From positions 236,001 to 300,000 of the forward strand of contig JADJPD010000005.1 in the NCBI GenBank assembly GCA_016713435.1: DNA of 64,000 bases, read 5' to 3'. The notes below the pieces were generated by a model. It did no database searches. It saw nothing but the letters and a program-made list of their open reading frames with translations, and was not told the origin of the DNA. Position 1 is the stretch's first letter. The number at the start of each line of letters is the position of its first letter. Of the stretch, positions 54,207 through 63,162 are shown piece after piece. Both the position numbers and the translations under genes were made by a program. This DNA comes from Gemmatimonadota bacterium. Lineage in GTDB: Bacteria; Gemmatimonadota; Gemmatimonadetes; Gemmatimonadales; GWC2-71-9.

Positions 54207-54811
54207 CAGGCCGCTCCAGCCCCCCCGGCCGCCAGCCGCTTGAGGACCAGCTCGGAGATGCCCTTGAGCGTCTCGAAGACGCCGGCTCCCCGCAGCGCGT
54301 CGCCCGGGAAGGAGCGATAGTTGCGGAAGTTGAGGGCGTCGTCGAGGTCGGCGTGCGTGAGGATCAGGTCCGCCGGCAGGTCCTGCTTGTTGTACTGGAG
54401 CACCACGGGGAAGTTGCGCACGTCGACGCCCTGCCCCAGCAGGTTGGCCTGGAGGTTCTGCAGGCTCTCGAGGTTGTCCTCGAGGCGACGGGCCTGGCTG
54501 TCGGCCACGAAGACCACGCCGTCGGCGCCCTGGAGGACGAGCTTCCGGGTGGCGTTGTAGTACACCTGGCCGGGCACCGTGTACAGCTGGAAGCGGGTGG
54601 TGAAGCCGCTGATGACGCCCAGGTCGATGGGCAGGAAGTCGAAGAAGAGGGTGCGGTCGGTCTGGGTGGCGAGGCTCACCATGCGGCCGCGCCGGGCCTC
54701 GGGGACGCGGCCGTAGATGTACTGCAGGTTGGTCGTCTTGCCACTGCGGCCGGGGCCGTAGTAGACGATCTTGCAGGTGATCTCGCGGGTCGTGAAGTTG
54801 ACGAGGGACAT
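54206..54811 (-). CDS. mglA: MglA-type Ras-like polarity GTPase
   Basis: A 201-residue cytoplasmic small GTPase very close to Myxococcus MglA. The P-loop GPGRSGKT is at residues 19-26, the TDRTLFFDF region has the intrinsic arginine R53, the switch II motif TVPGQ has glutamine Q82, and the base-specificity motif NKQD is at 141-144; these match the positions in Myxococcus MglA (known from the literature). MglA-GTP marks the leading pole and is switched by Roadblock-type MglB. Here two Roadblock genes lie directly upstream in transcription order and chemosensory genes surround it. It overlaps the DnaA-like gene (TGATG). Confidence 0.95.
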   Translation of the reverse strand: MSLVNFTTREITCKIVYYGPGRSGKTTNLQYIYGRVPEARRGRMVSLATQTDRTLFFDFLPIDLGVISGFTTRFQLYTVPGQVYYNATRKLVLQGADGVVFVADSQARRLEDNLESLQNLQANLLGQGVDVRNFPVVLQYNKQDLPADLILTHADLDDALNFRNYRSFPGDALRGAGVFETLKGISELVLKRLAAGGAGAA

Positions 54812-54812
54812 G

Positions 54813-55277
54813 TCACCGTCCGAAGAGGGCCCGCAGGCTCGCGTTGAGTTCGCGTTCGAAGTCGGCGGCCAGCACCTCGCGGCGCGGCTCCTCCTCCGGC
54901 GGCGCCGCGGCCGCCAGGTCCTCCACCAGCTGCTCGAAGAACACCCGCACCAGCCCGAGCTTGGTCTCGCTCCCGAACACCACCAGGGCGATCCAGCGCC
55001 CCCGCGGCGTGTCGAACCAGGCCAGGAAGTGCGCCTGCTCCTTCCCCTGGTGCGCCACCACCCGGAAGGGCTCCCACCCCACCGTCACCGCCAGCTCCGA
55101 GCTGGACGCCACGATGCCGGCGCCGAGCGCCGCCACCGACATGAGGTCCAGCGCGCCCACGAAGCCGTGCTGCGCCACCACCTGCCCCGACGAGGTCATG
55201 AGCAGCGCCAGCCGGGCGGAGCTCTCCGCCACGAAGGCGCGGAGCGGCGCGACGACCCACGGCTCGACGGCGCGCAT
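54813..55277 (-). CDS. Roadblock/LC7 domain protein (MglB-like candidate), copy 1
   Basis: A 154-residue protein with a Roadblock/LC7 fold: FVAESSARLALLMTSSGQVVAQ, then LDLMSVAALGAGIVASSSELA and IALVVFGSETKLGLVRVFFEQL. Roadblock dimers act as GTPase-activating or scaffold partners of MglA. It is the gene immediately before mglA (one-base gap), the usual place of mglB, which makes it the first choice for the cognate GAP. A charged C-terminal helix (about 120-154) extends beyond the core. Confidence 0.85.
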   Translation of the reverse strand: MRAVEPWVVAPLRAFVAESSARLALLMTSSGQVVAQHGFVGALDLMSVAALGAGIVASSSELAVTVGWEPFRVVAHQGKEQAHFLAWFDTPRGRWIALVVFGSETKLGLVRVFFEQLVEDLAAAAPPEEEPRREVLAADFERELNASLRALFGR

Positions 55278-55624
55278 CAGCCCAGGCGCTCCGCGGTGCG
55301 GAGCATCTCGAGGCGCAGCATGCCGATCGGCACGTCGCGGCCCGCCAGGGCCACCAGTGCCAGGTCGTGGCCGGGCGCCACGAGCAGGGCGCCGTCATCG
55401 CCCTGGAGGTGCAGGAAGCGCGGGCGCCCGAAGCCGCCCCGCCCCGACAGCTCCACGGCGCGCCCGGCCAGCGTGGCGCCGATGGCGGCCAGCGCCCCGC
55501 CCTTGAGCCCGCCCATCACCGACTCCGCCACCACCAGCCCGTCCTCGAGCGAGACCACCAGCGCGCCCCGCACGCCGCGCAGCCGGGTCAGGCCGTCGAG
55601 CATCGCCTGGAACTGGCTGGTCAT
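55277..55624 (-). CDS. Roadblock/LC7 domain protein, copy 2
   Basis: A 115-residue single Roadblock domain: MLDGLTRLRGVRGALVVSLEDGLVVAES, GGALAAIGATLAGRAVEL, FLHLQGDDGALLVAPGHDLALVALAG. It is more compact than copy 1. It overlaps copy 1 as TGATG and the upstream TPR-Roadblock gene as ATGA. Copies 1 and 2 may form a heterodimer or serve different GTPases. Confidence 0.85.
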   Translation of the reverse strand: MTSQFQAMLDGLTRLRGVRGALVVSLEDGLVVAESVMGGLKGGALAAIGATLAGRAVELSGRGGFGRPRFLHLQGDDGALLVAPGHDLALVALAGRDVPIGMLRLEMLRTAERLG

Positions 55625-56469
55625 TGGACGCGCTCCAGCCAGGCGCGTGCCGCCTTGGCGGCGCGGTCGGCGAAGTAGGTGAGCTGCCCCGCCGGCAGCG
55701 CCGTGTCCATGGCCGCGAGCAGGCTGGTCTCGGGCGAGGGCATGAGCAGGCAGGCGCTGAGCGCCTCCCCCTCGAGCGTCAGGTGGGCCCAGCCGCCGAG
55801 CTCGAGCAGCCGGGCCGCACGGGCGGCCTCGCGCGTGGTGGCGGCCAGCAGCGCCGCCGCCTCGTCGCTCACGTTCCGGCCGTCCGGCGCGGCCAGCCCG
55901 CCGCCCAGGCGCAGGCCGTCGGCGTCCACCAGCAGCAGCCGGTCATGCCCGCCGTCCATGCCCGCGAACGGATCCGCCGGGTTCGGGACCGCGGCGGAGG
56001 ACGGGCCCGCCGCCGCAGCGCTCGCTTCCCGCGGGGGCGGCGCGTCCGGCATCGGCATGTCCCAGATCTCGGCGCCGCCCCCCACCCGTTCCACCGCGTG
56101 GCGCAGGCCCAGGTCGTCGGGGTCCAGGGAGGCGGCGATGCGCAGGTGGTAGAGCGCCTGCTCCCGCTCGCCCGCGCGGTAGTACAGGAACCCGATGCCC
56201 TTGTGCGCGCCGATGTGGTGCGGGGCGTGGCGGAGGGCCGTGTCCCACTCATCGAACGCCGTGGCGTAATCGTGGCGGTCGGTGAGGATCCGGGCGTACA
56301 GGTCGTGGGCATCGGGGAGGTGCGGATAGCGGCCCAGCCCCTGCAGGGCCACCTTCAGCGCGGCGTCGACCTGCCCGCGCTGCCGCAGCGCCTCGCCGAG
56401 CCGCAGGAACACGAGGCTCGCCGGGTCGGCGGCGTACTGGGCGCTGAGCGTGCGGATGTCCTCAATCAC
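55621..56469 (-). CDS. TPR-Roadblock fusion protein
   Basis: A 282-residue protein. Residues ~1-125 are TPR units (LVFLRLGEALRQRGQVDAAL, GIGFLYYRAGEREQALYHLR), followed by a Pro/Ala-rich linker (about 130-165) and a C-terminal region (RLLLVDADGLRLGGGLAAPDG, AARAARLLELGGWAHLTLEGEA, ACLLMPSPETSLLAAM) that reads like a third Roadblock/LC7 domain. GTG 56469 overlaps the PATAN-2 stop by 8 bases. Its place next to two more Roadblock genes supports the domain call, which rests on pattern only. Confidence 0.75.
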   Translation of the reverse strand: MIEDIRTLSAQYAADPASLVFLRLGEALRQRGQVDAALKVALQGLGRYPHLPDAHDLYARILTDRHDYATAFDEWDTALRHAPHHIGAHKGIGFLYYRAGEREQALYHLRIAASLDPDDLGLRHAVERVGGGAEIWDMPMPDAPPPREASAAAAGPSSAAVPNPADPFAGMDGGHDRLLLVDADGLRLGGGLAAPDGRNVSDEAAALLAATTREAARAARLLELGGWAHLTLEGEALSACLLMPSPETSLLAAMDTALPAGQLTYFADRAAKAARAWLERVQ

Positions 56470-57610
56470 GGGACCCCCTGAGCGCAAGGTCGAGCGCGAG
56501 CGCGGCCTGCCGCACCCGCTCCACCGCGGCAGCCTGCGCATCCTCCTCCGGCGGCTTCTCGGCCAGGCGCCGCCACTGGTCCCACACCTGCGCGGCCTCG
56601 CGGAACCGCCCCGTGGCCGCCAGCGACAGCCCGAACAGCCGCTGCGCCGGCGCCGACTGGGCGTCGAGCTGCACCGCCTGCCAGAGCGCCTCGGACGCCT
56701 CCAGCGGCCGCGCCGAGGCCAGGAGCGCCCGCCCGTGCGCCAGGTGAGCCAGCGGCTCGTCGGGATGTCCCGACACCGCCTGCTCCGCCGCCTGGGCCGC
56801 GGCCTCCGGGTCCCCGGCGCCGAGCAGCTGGTCCACCTCCCCCAGCAGGATCGGCAGGTCCGCCGAGCCGATCGCCTCCATGGCACGGCGCGCCGGGTCC
56901 TCGAGGAGAATAATCCCGGCCGTGGCCAACCCGAAGAGCGTGCGCGCCACCTCGAATTCCGGCCGGCCGAGCACATTGGCGAGGTCGCGCACGGTCCGGG
57001 TGCCGTCGACAACCGCCAGGAGCTCCCACTCGGCCGGCAGCAGGTCCAGGGGCGTCCCCGTGTCCACCACCGGGGCCAGCTTGGGGACCACGCCGAGGTG
57101 GGGGATGATCTTCTCGATCCGGGACCACTCGTCGGTGCGCCGCGCGGCTTCCATCAGGAGCGCGCCCGTCGGGATCCGGGTCTCGGCCTCCGTGGGCCAG
57201 TCGCCGCGCTTGCCGTCCTCGAAGGCAAAGTAGCCCTCGGACCACCCCACCATCTCGAAGACCACTTCCTCGATCTGCTGCCGCACCACCCGGGCCAGCT
57301 CGCGCTGCGTCACCACCCCGTCGGCCAGCAGGATCTCCCCCAGGCGGCGCGGGTCGCCGGCCTCCTGCTTGGCGCGAGTGGCGGTGAGCCCCGCCTCACT
57401 GAGCCGGCCCGCCTGCATCAGCAGCCGCCCGAGCGGGTGCGGGTTGCTGCGGATGTCGGCGCCCACCACCGCCCCATCCTCGAAGAAGACCGTGCCGGCG
57501 TTCTGGCGCAGGTCGGAGACCACCTTGAGGGTCCCGGTCTTCCGGCTCAGGTCGAGCAGCTGGAAGACGTCGTGGATGCTAAGCTCCTTGAGCGGGCCTT
57601 CGATGGGCAT
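56462..57610 (-). CDS. PATAN (DUF4388) domain protein, copy 2
   Basis: A 382-residue protein with the same plan as the gene at 50530: PATAN domain (GPLKELSIHDVFQLLDLSRK, VFFEDGAVVGADIRSNPHPLG), the LGEILLADGVVTQRELARVV part, a winged-helix-like region (LLAVVDGTRTVRDLANVLG), and a shorter C-terminal TPR-like region (about 245-375). The two copies are clearly related along their first ~240 residues, suggesting duplication. It is followed after 3 bases by the stop of the large TPR gene upstream in the operon. Confidence 0.85.
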   Translation of the reverse strand: MPIEGPLKELSIHDVFQLLDLSRKTGTLKVVSDLRQNAGTVFFEDGAVVGADIRSNPHPLGRLLMQAGRLSEAGLTATRAKQEAGDPRRLGEILLADGVVTQRELARVVRQQIEEVVFEMVGWSEGYFAFEDGKRGDWPTEAETRIPTGALLMEAARRTDEWSRIEKIIPHLGVVPKLAPVVDTGTPLDLLPAEWELLAVVDGTRTVRDLANVLGRPEFEVARTLFGLATAGIILLEDPARRAMEAIGSADLPILLGEVDQLLGAGDPEAAAQAAEQAVSGHPDEPLAHLAHGRALLASARPLEASEALWQAVQLDAQSAPAQRLFGLSLAATGRFREAAQVWDQWRRLAEKPPEEDAQAAAVERVRQAALALDLALRGSRD

Positions 57611-57613
57611 GGC

Positions 57614-60301
57614 TCAGGCCGCTCCGGCGAAGATGTGCGCCAGGTCGCGCGCGGAGCGGGCATGGGTCCGCGCCGCCTGCGCGAACGGCCCCGCCGCGTC
57701 CACCTGCACCACCCGCTCCCACGCGCGGACCGCGTCCGCGTACCGCCGCGCGCGGGCCAGCGCCACGCCGCGGTGGAACAGCGCCGCCTCGTTCTCCGGG
57801 TCGAACTTGAGCAGCCGGTCCAATGCCTCCAGCGCCTCGTCGGCGCGCCCGTCGTCGAGCAGCGCGCGGCCCAGGAGGAGGAGGGCCTCGAGGTCGTAGG
57901 GCTCGCTCAGCAGCAGGTCGATCAGGAAATCCACCGCCATCCGCGGGGACTCGGTGCGCCGGATGAGGTCGGCGAGCGGGAGCGCCGCCTCCATGTAGGA
58001 GGGCAGCAGGTCAAGGGCCCGCTCGTAGGCCAGCCGCGCGGCCGCGGGATTGTCCCGGCGCTCCTCGAGCCGGCCCAGGTCGCGCCACACCTGCGCCACG
58101 CCACTGTCGAGCTGCAGCGCGGCGTGATAGGCCTCGATGGCGCCATCGAGGTCGCCCAGTTGCTCGGCCACGCCGGCCTCGAGCTCGAGGAGGTCGGGCC
58201 GGCCCGGCTCCAGGGCGCGGGCCTGGCGCAGCACGTCGCGCGCGGAGCCGGCGTCGCCGGCGGCCAGCCAGGCGCGGGCGGTGGCCACCAGGGCCTCGAC
58301 GTCATCCGGGGCGGCGCGCGCCAGCAGGTCCGCGGCATCGGCCGCCTCGCGGTGACGGCCCAGCGCCAGCAGGGCGCGCGTCTCGCCGAGCAGCGCCCGC
58401 GCCATGGTCGGCTCGAGCTGGAGCGCCGCGTGGAAGCGCTCCAGCGCCTCGCCGTGCAGCCCGCGTCGCGCGTAGACCTCGCCCAGCAGGGTGGTGGCGC
58501 GCGCGGGCTCGGCCCCGCGCTGGAGCGCCCGCTCGATCTCCGCCGCCGCGTGCTCCAGGAACCCCTTGGCGATGTAGTCCGAGGCGAGGGCGAGGGGATC
58601 CTCCGCGGCCGCCACCCCGGCCGGCTCCGCCGGCTCCAGTTCGTCGAAGATCTGGTCCAGCAGGCGGCCATCGAAGTGGAAGTCGCCGCCCACCTGCTCC
58701 GCCAGCACGTCGGCGGAGATCTCCGGCACGATGGCGATCTCGGGATGCTCGTACTGCAGGTCGAGGGTGAGGCTGTACTTCTGCGCCACGTAGAGCGGCT
58801 CCAGCTCCAGCGCGCGCTTGGTGGCCCGGAGCGCGCCGTCGAAGTCGCCGAGGTGGCTGAGGGTGAAGCTCAGGTTGTAGTGCGCGGAGGCGTTGGTGGC
58901 GTCGGCCTCGATGGCGCGGGAGAAGGCGTGGCGGGCGTCGTCGAAGCGGCGCAGCTCCACCAGCACGAGGCCCACGCCGTTCCACGCCACCGACTGGTGG
59001 GTGGCGTCGGCCAGCACCTGGCGGTAGGCCTCGAGCGCCAGCTGGAGCCGGCGCCGCTGGAACAGCGCCAGCGCCAGGTTGAGCCGCGCGGCATCGAGCG
59101 CCGGCGCATGGCGCAGCGCCTCCTGGAACGCCTCCAGCGCGCCCTCGTGCTCGGGATCCTGGGTGCGCAGCACCCCGAGGTTGTTCCAGGCGAGCGCATA
59201 GCGCGGGTCGATGCCCACGGCCTGCTCGTAGGACAGCGCGGCGTCGTCGCGCCGGCCCATCTGGTGGAGGCAGACGCCGCGCTCGTTCCAGAGCTTGGGG
59301 CTCGAGTTGTCCTGCGCCAGCAGGTCGTCGTAGAGCTCGAGCGCCGCCGCGAGGTCCCGCCGGAGCAGGTACACCTCGGCCATGGCCTGGCGCACCAGCT
59401 TGGAGTCCTCGCCGGCCTCGAGCGCCAGGCGGTACTCCCGCAGCGCCTCGGCGTAATAGCCCTTCTGCCGGAAGGCGAGCCCCAGGTTGTAGTGCGCCAG
59501 GCTCGAGCCCTCGACGATCTGGGGGCGCGGCGCGGAGAGGCGCGGCACGGGGCCGCTGCTCCGGTCCTGGAGCCCGGCGAGCCGGGCCAGGGCCAGGTTG
59601 TTCTGGGCGCGGCCCAGCGTGGGATTCAGCTGGGTGGCGCGGGTGGTGGCGGCCCGCGCCTCCTCGTGCCGGCCCACGTCGCCGTACAGGAAGGCCAGCA
59701 GGAAGTAGGCGTCGGCGTAGTCCGGGTTCCGCGCCACCGCCTCCTCGAGGCACTCGAGCCCCTGCTCCGCCAGCCCCTTGTTGTAGAGGGACTCGCCCAG
59801 GTGGAACAGGATGATCGGGCTCTCGGGCTCCACCGCGTGCGCGGACTCGAACGCGGCGAGCGCCATGTCCATGTCGCCACGGCCGCGTTCGGCCAGGCCG
59901 AGCTGGAGGAGGGTCGGCACGTCGCGGGGCCGCTGCTCGAGCAGGGCGCGGAAGGCCTCGGCCGCCTCGTCCCACTGGCCGAGGGCCGCGGCGGAGCGGC
60001 CCAGCTGCCAGCGCGCCTCGGCGTCTCCCGGGTCCCGCCGGAGGCGCTCGCGCAGCTCGGCCATGTGGCGGTCGTAGTAGCCGCTCGAGTGGTAGGCAAT
60101 CTCGAGGTTCTGGCGGGCGACTTCCATGCGCGCGTCGAGCTCCAGGGCGCGGAGGAACTCGTCGCTGGCCTCGGCCACGAGGCCCTTCTGGTAGTAGAGG
60201 ACGCCGAGGTTGTTGTGCGCGCCCGCGTCCGCCTGGTCGATCCGGCGGGCGAAGGAGCGGAGGACCGCGAGGTCGCGCTCGGAGAGGGCGGGCGCGGACA
60301 T
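57614..60301 (-). CDS. Large TPR scaffold protein
   Basis: An 895-residue cytoplasmic protein made almost wholly of tetratricopeptide repeats (for example AHNNLGVLYYQKGLVAEASDEFL, ALAWNNLGVLRTQDPEHEGAL, SAHYNLSFTLSHLGDFDGAL). About 20 repeats can be counted by eye, with a non-TPR break at about residues 530-585 (FDGRLLDQIFDELEPAE). No signal peptide or membrane helix. It begins eight bases after the cheC stop and is a likely organising platform for the cluster. Confidence 0.82.
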   Translation of the reverse strand: MSAPALSERDLAVLRSFARRIDQADAGAHNNLGVLYYQKGLVAEASDEFLRALELDARMEVARQNLEIAYHSSGYYDRHMAELRERLRRDPGDAEARWQLGRSAAALGQWDEAAEAFRALLEQRPRDVPTLLQLGLAERGRGDMDMALAAFESAHAVEPESPIILFHLGESLYNKGLAEQGLECLEEAVARNPDYADAYFLLAFLYGDVGRHEEARAATTRATQLNPTLGRAQNNLALARLAGLQDRSSGPVPRLSAPRPQIVEGSSLAHYNLGLAFRQKGYYAEALREYRLALEAGEDSKLVRQAMAEVYLLRRDLAAALELYDDLLAQDNSSPKLWNERGVCLHQMGRRDDAALSYEQAVGIDPRYALAWNNLGVLRTQDPEHEGALEAFQEALRHAPALDAARLNLALALFQRRRLQLALEAYRQVLADATHQSVAWNGVGLVLVELRRFDDARHAFSRAIEADATNASAHYNLSFTLSHLGDFDGALRATKRALELEPLYVAQKYSLTLDLQYEHPEIAIVPEISADVLAEQVGGDFHFDGRLLDQIFDELEPAEPAGVAAAEDPLALASDYIAKGFLEHAAAEIERALQRGAEPARATTLLGEVYARRGLHGEALERFHAALQLEPTMARALLGETRALLALGRHREAADAADLLARAAPDDVEALVATARAWLAAGDAGSARDVLRQARALEPGRPDLLELEAGVAEQLGDLDGAIEAYHAALQLDSGVAQVWRDLGRLEERRDNPAAARLAYERALDLLPSYMEAALPLADLIRRTESPRMAVDFLIDLLLSEPYDLEALLLLGRALLDDGRADEALEALDRLLKFDPENEAALFHRGVALARARRYADAVRAWERVVQVDAAGPFAQAARTHARSARDLAHIFAGAA

Positions 60302-60308
60302 CGCGTCC

Positions 60309-60929
60309 TCAGCCGAGGCGGATGGCGTCGAAGATGGCCCGGAGGCTGGCGAGGTCGGGAAGCAGGAGGAAGTGCCCCTGCAGGCGGAGCCCCGGGTCCT
60401 CGAAGAGGAACTGCGTCTCCACGCAGAAGACGTAGTCCCGGTCGTAGCCGAAGTTCATGTAGATGGAGGTGAGCACGGCCCCCATCATGTCGATCGACAG
60501 GCTCGGCACCGAGGGCACCAGCATCATCCCCATGAAGTCCGACAGCGCGTTCATGTACGCGCTCGAGAGGATGTTGCCCACTTCCTTGAGGCCCGACTGC
60601 TCCATCTCGCTGAAGGCCGTGGTGGTCCCCGGCGGGCGGCGGAGCAGGATGTCGCACAGCGTCCTGGCGCACGGCTCCGGGAAGAGCACCAGGGTGCGGC
60701 CGGTGAGGTCGCCCATCATGTGCATCAGCACGGCGGCCACCACCTCGTCGGCGCTGCCCAGGATCTCGGGCACCTCCTCGAGCCGGGTGATGTTCACCTC
60801 GGGCACCGAGATCATGATGCGCCGGTTGACCAGCTGGGACAGCGCGGTGGCCGCGTGGCCGGCCCCGATGTTGGCCACCTCGCGGAGTGCGTCGCGCTGC
60901 AGCGCGTGGAGTTCCCTCACGTCGTCCAT
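60309..60929 (-). CDS. cheC: CheC-type CheY-P phosphatase
   Basis: A 206-residue CheC/FliY/CheX family protein. It has both active-site helices of the E-x-x-N kind, LREVANIGAGHAATALS and LKEVGNILSSAYMNALS, so it resembles a two-site CheC. It should remove phosphate from CheY; CheC can also bind CheD, whose gene is in the same cluster. The ATG at 60929 has GGAGG about eight bases upstream. Confidence 0.93.
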   Translation of the reverse strand: MDDVRELHALQRDALREVANIGAGHAATALSQLVNRRIMISVPEVNITRLEEVPEILGSADEVVAAVLMHMMGDLTGRTLVLFPEPCARTLCDILLRRPPGTTTAFSEMEQSGLKEVGNILSSAYMNALSDFMGMMLVPSVPSLSIDMMGAVLTSIYMNFGYDRDYVFCVETQFLFEDPGLRLQGHFLLLPDLASLRAIFDAIRLG

Positions 60930-60942
60930 GATGCGGGCCTCC

Positions 60943-62726
60943 CTAGACCAGGGCTGCGGGGTCCACGATGAGCGCCGGGACCCCATCCCCGAGGATGGTG
61001 GCGCCGCTGAAGACCGGGAGCATGCCCCGCGGGGCGTCGAACGGCTCCACCACGATCTCCTGCTGCCCCACCAGCGCATCCACCACCAGCACCGCCTTCC
61101 GTTCCCCCACCTCCACGATCACCGCGGGCGAGCGCCCCACCGGCCGGACCCCGTGCGCGCCCAGCGCATCCCGCAGCCGCACCGTCGGCACCAGCGTGTC
61201 GCGCAGCACGTACGCCTCCCGGCCCTCGAGCGCGGCCACCCGGTCGGGGTGGTACTCCACCGTCTCCGCCACGCCCGCCAGCGGGATCGCGTAGCGCTCG
61301 CCGCCTACCTCCGCCAGCAGCACCCGCACGATGGCGAGCGTCATGGGCAGCCGGAGCGTGAACTGGCTGCCCCGCCCCGCGATCGCGGTCAGCTCCACCG
61401 CGCCGCCGATGGCGCGGAGCTTGGAGACCACGGCATCCATCCCCATCCCGCGGCCCGAGACGTCGGTGACCACCGCGGCGGTGGAGAACCCGGGCCGCGC
61501 CAGCACCCGGAGCAGCTGCTCGTCCGTCAGCTCCCGGGTGTCGGCCGGGAGGTGCCCGCGCTCGATGGCCTGGCGCAGCACCTTGCCGCGGTCGATCCCC
61601 GCACCATCGTCACTCACGCGGATCAGGACCGTGGTCCGGTCGCTCGTGGCGCCGATCCGGATCAGCCCTTCCTCCGCCTTGCCCGCGGCCTTCCGCTCGG
61701 CAGGCGCCTCGATGCCGTGATCCACGGCGTTGCGGAGCAGGTGGATGAGCGGCTCGCCCAGCTCCTCGAGCAGCGCCCGGTCGAGCTGGGTGTCCTCGCC
61801 CTCCACCTCGAACCGCACCCGCTTGCCGAGCTGGCGGGCCAGGTCCCGGACGACGCGCGGGAACCGGTCGAACACCTGCCAGACCGGCGTCAGCCGTGCC
61901 TGCATCACCTCGCCGTGCAGGTCGCTCGTCACCCGCCCGATCCGCGCCGCCACCGCCTTGAGCTCCGGCGAGGCGCTGGCCTCCGCCAGCTCCAGCAGCC
62001 GCCCCCGCGCCACCACGAGTTCGCCGACCTGGTTCATCATGGCGTCGAGCCGGCTACCGCCTGCACGTCGCCCGCGGCGCGGATGGCCTCGCTGATCGCC
62101 TCGTCCGGGGCGCGGGTGGCGAGGGTGAAGCGGAACTTCCCGTCGAACTCGTCCCGCTCGAACGCGGCGGGCGGCGGCACCACCCCGCTCACCGTGCCGA
62201 GCCCCTCCGCCTTCCGGAGCGCGATGAGCGCCCGGGCACCTCGCATCATGGCGTCGGGCCGGATCTCCACCCGGACTTCCCGCCCCTCCACCGGCTCGAT
62301 GGCGGGGGCCGGCGCGGGGGCCGGGATGGCCCAGCTCCCCGTGGGCGCCGTGTCCACCGAGGCCTCATCGAGCTCGGCCAGCAGCGCCGTGAAGCTCAGG
62401 GCCGCGTCCCCGCCCTCCACCGCCTGTGACGCCCCCTGCTCCAGCGCGTCCACCACGCGGAAGAAGAGGTCGATCAGCGGCTCGCCCGCGCCCGGGTCGC
62501 TGCGCAGCAGGTCCAGCACCGACTCGCTCCGGTGGGCCAGCTCCGTGAGGTTGGAGTACCCCATGGCCGCCGCCATGCCCTTGAAGGTGTGCATGGCGCG
62601 ATACAGGCTGACCACCGGTTCCACCGCCGCCGGTTGCCGCTCCCACTCGAGCAGCGCCTGCCCGCAGGCGCCGCGCTGCTCTCGGCTCTCGGTCAGGAAG
62701 AGGGCGGCGTACCGCGACAGGTCCAT
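60943..62726 (-). CDS. cheA: CheA histidine kinase (one frameshift)
   Basis: The central kinase. The N-terminal Hpt domain has the phospho-acceptor H46 in MHTFKG. A Pro/Ala linker and a P2-like region (about 150-225) follow. The dimerisation helices start with RLDAMMNQVGELVVARGRLLE; the ATPase domain has LLRNAVDHGIE (N box), DDGAGID and GRGMGMD; and the CheW-like P5 domain ends the protein. The frame is lost at about 62050-62058: the first frame stops at 62037, while RLDA and the rest continue in the next frame to TAG at 60943. One missing base restores an approximately 594-residue kinase. A genuine split would start the second protein in the middle of the dimerisation helix, which is unlikely. 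Confidence 0.93.
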
Positions 62727-62732
62727 CCGGGC

Positions 62733-63095
62733 CTAGCCCAGGACGCGCTGGACGGCCTCGAGCACCCGGGAGGGCTGGAAGGGCTTGACCACGAAGTCCT
62801 TGGCGCCGGCCTGGATGGCCTCCACCACCAGCGCCTGCTGGCCCATGGCGCTGCACATGAGGATCCGGGCCTCGGGGTGGTCCTTGCAGATCTCGCGGAC
62901 CGCCTCGATGCCCCCCATGTCCGGCATCACGATGTCCATGGTGACGAGGTCGGGCTTGAGCGCGCGGAACTTCTCGACGGCCTCACGTCCGGTCTCGGCC
63001 TCCCCCACGACCTCGAAGCCGGCCTGTGACAGGATATCCGAGATCATGGTCCGCATGAAGATCGCGTCATCGCAGACCAGCACCGTGTGGCTCAC
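62733..63095 (-). CDS. cheY: CheY response regulator
   Basis: A 120-residue single receiver domain. The acidic pair is D9 and D10, the phospho-acceptor D54, then S82 in the Thr/Ser position and K104. There is no output domain. It starts with GTG 63095 with GGGAGG a few bases upstream, six bases before cheA. The target could be a motor, pilus machinery or one of the scaffold proteins; no flagellar gene is in the window. Confidence 0.95.
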   Translation of the reverse strand: MSHTVLVCDDAIFMRTMISDILSQAGFEVVGEAETGREAVEKFRALKPDLVTMDIVMPDMGGIEAVREICKDHPEARILMCSAMGQQALVVEAIQAGAKDFVVKPFQPSRVLEAVQRVLG

Positions 63096-63134
63096 GCCGA
63101 CCTCCCGAGATGTCGAGCAGCGACTGTGCCGCAG

Positions 63135-63155
63135 GCGGGCCGTCTGGCGGCCCGC
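63135..63155 (-). terminator. Hairpin between the third cheW and cheY
   Basis: GCGGGCCG (63135-63142) pairs with CGGCCCGC (63148-63155), five-base loop. It lies in the 67-base gap, the largest inside the chemosensory cluster, so it may partly separate rlu-cheW from cheY onward. No T-run. Confidence 0.35.
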
Positions 63156-63162
63156 GGGCTGA

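Noticed and set aside
56450..60472. Very long plus-strand open frame (about 1,340 codons) opposite the TPR and PATAN genes
   Set aside because: It is antisense to well-supported TPR and PATAN genes. In GC-rich DNA the opposite strand of coding sequence often lacks stops; its translation is low-complexity and has no recognisable domain. The same applies to other long plus-strand frames opposite the dcw and che genes.
60463..62736. Plus-strand frame opposite cheC and cheA
   Set aside because: Antisense shadow; the minus strand carries clear CheC and CheA motifs.
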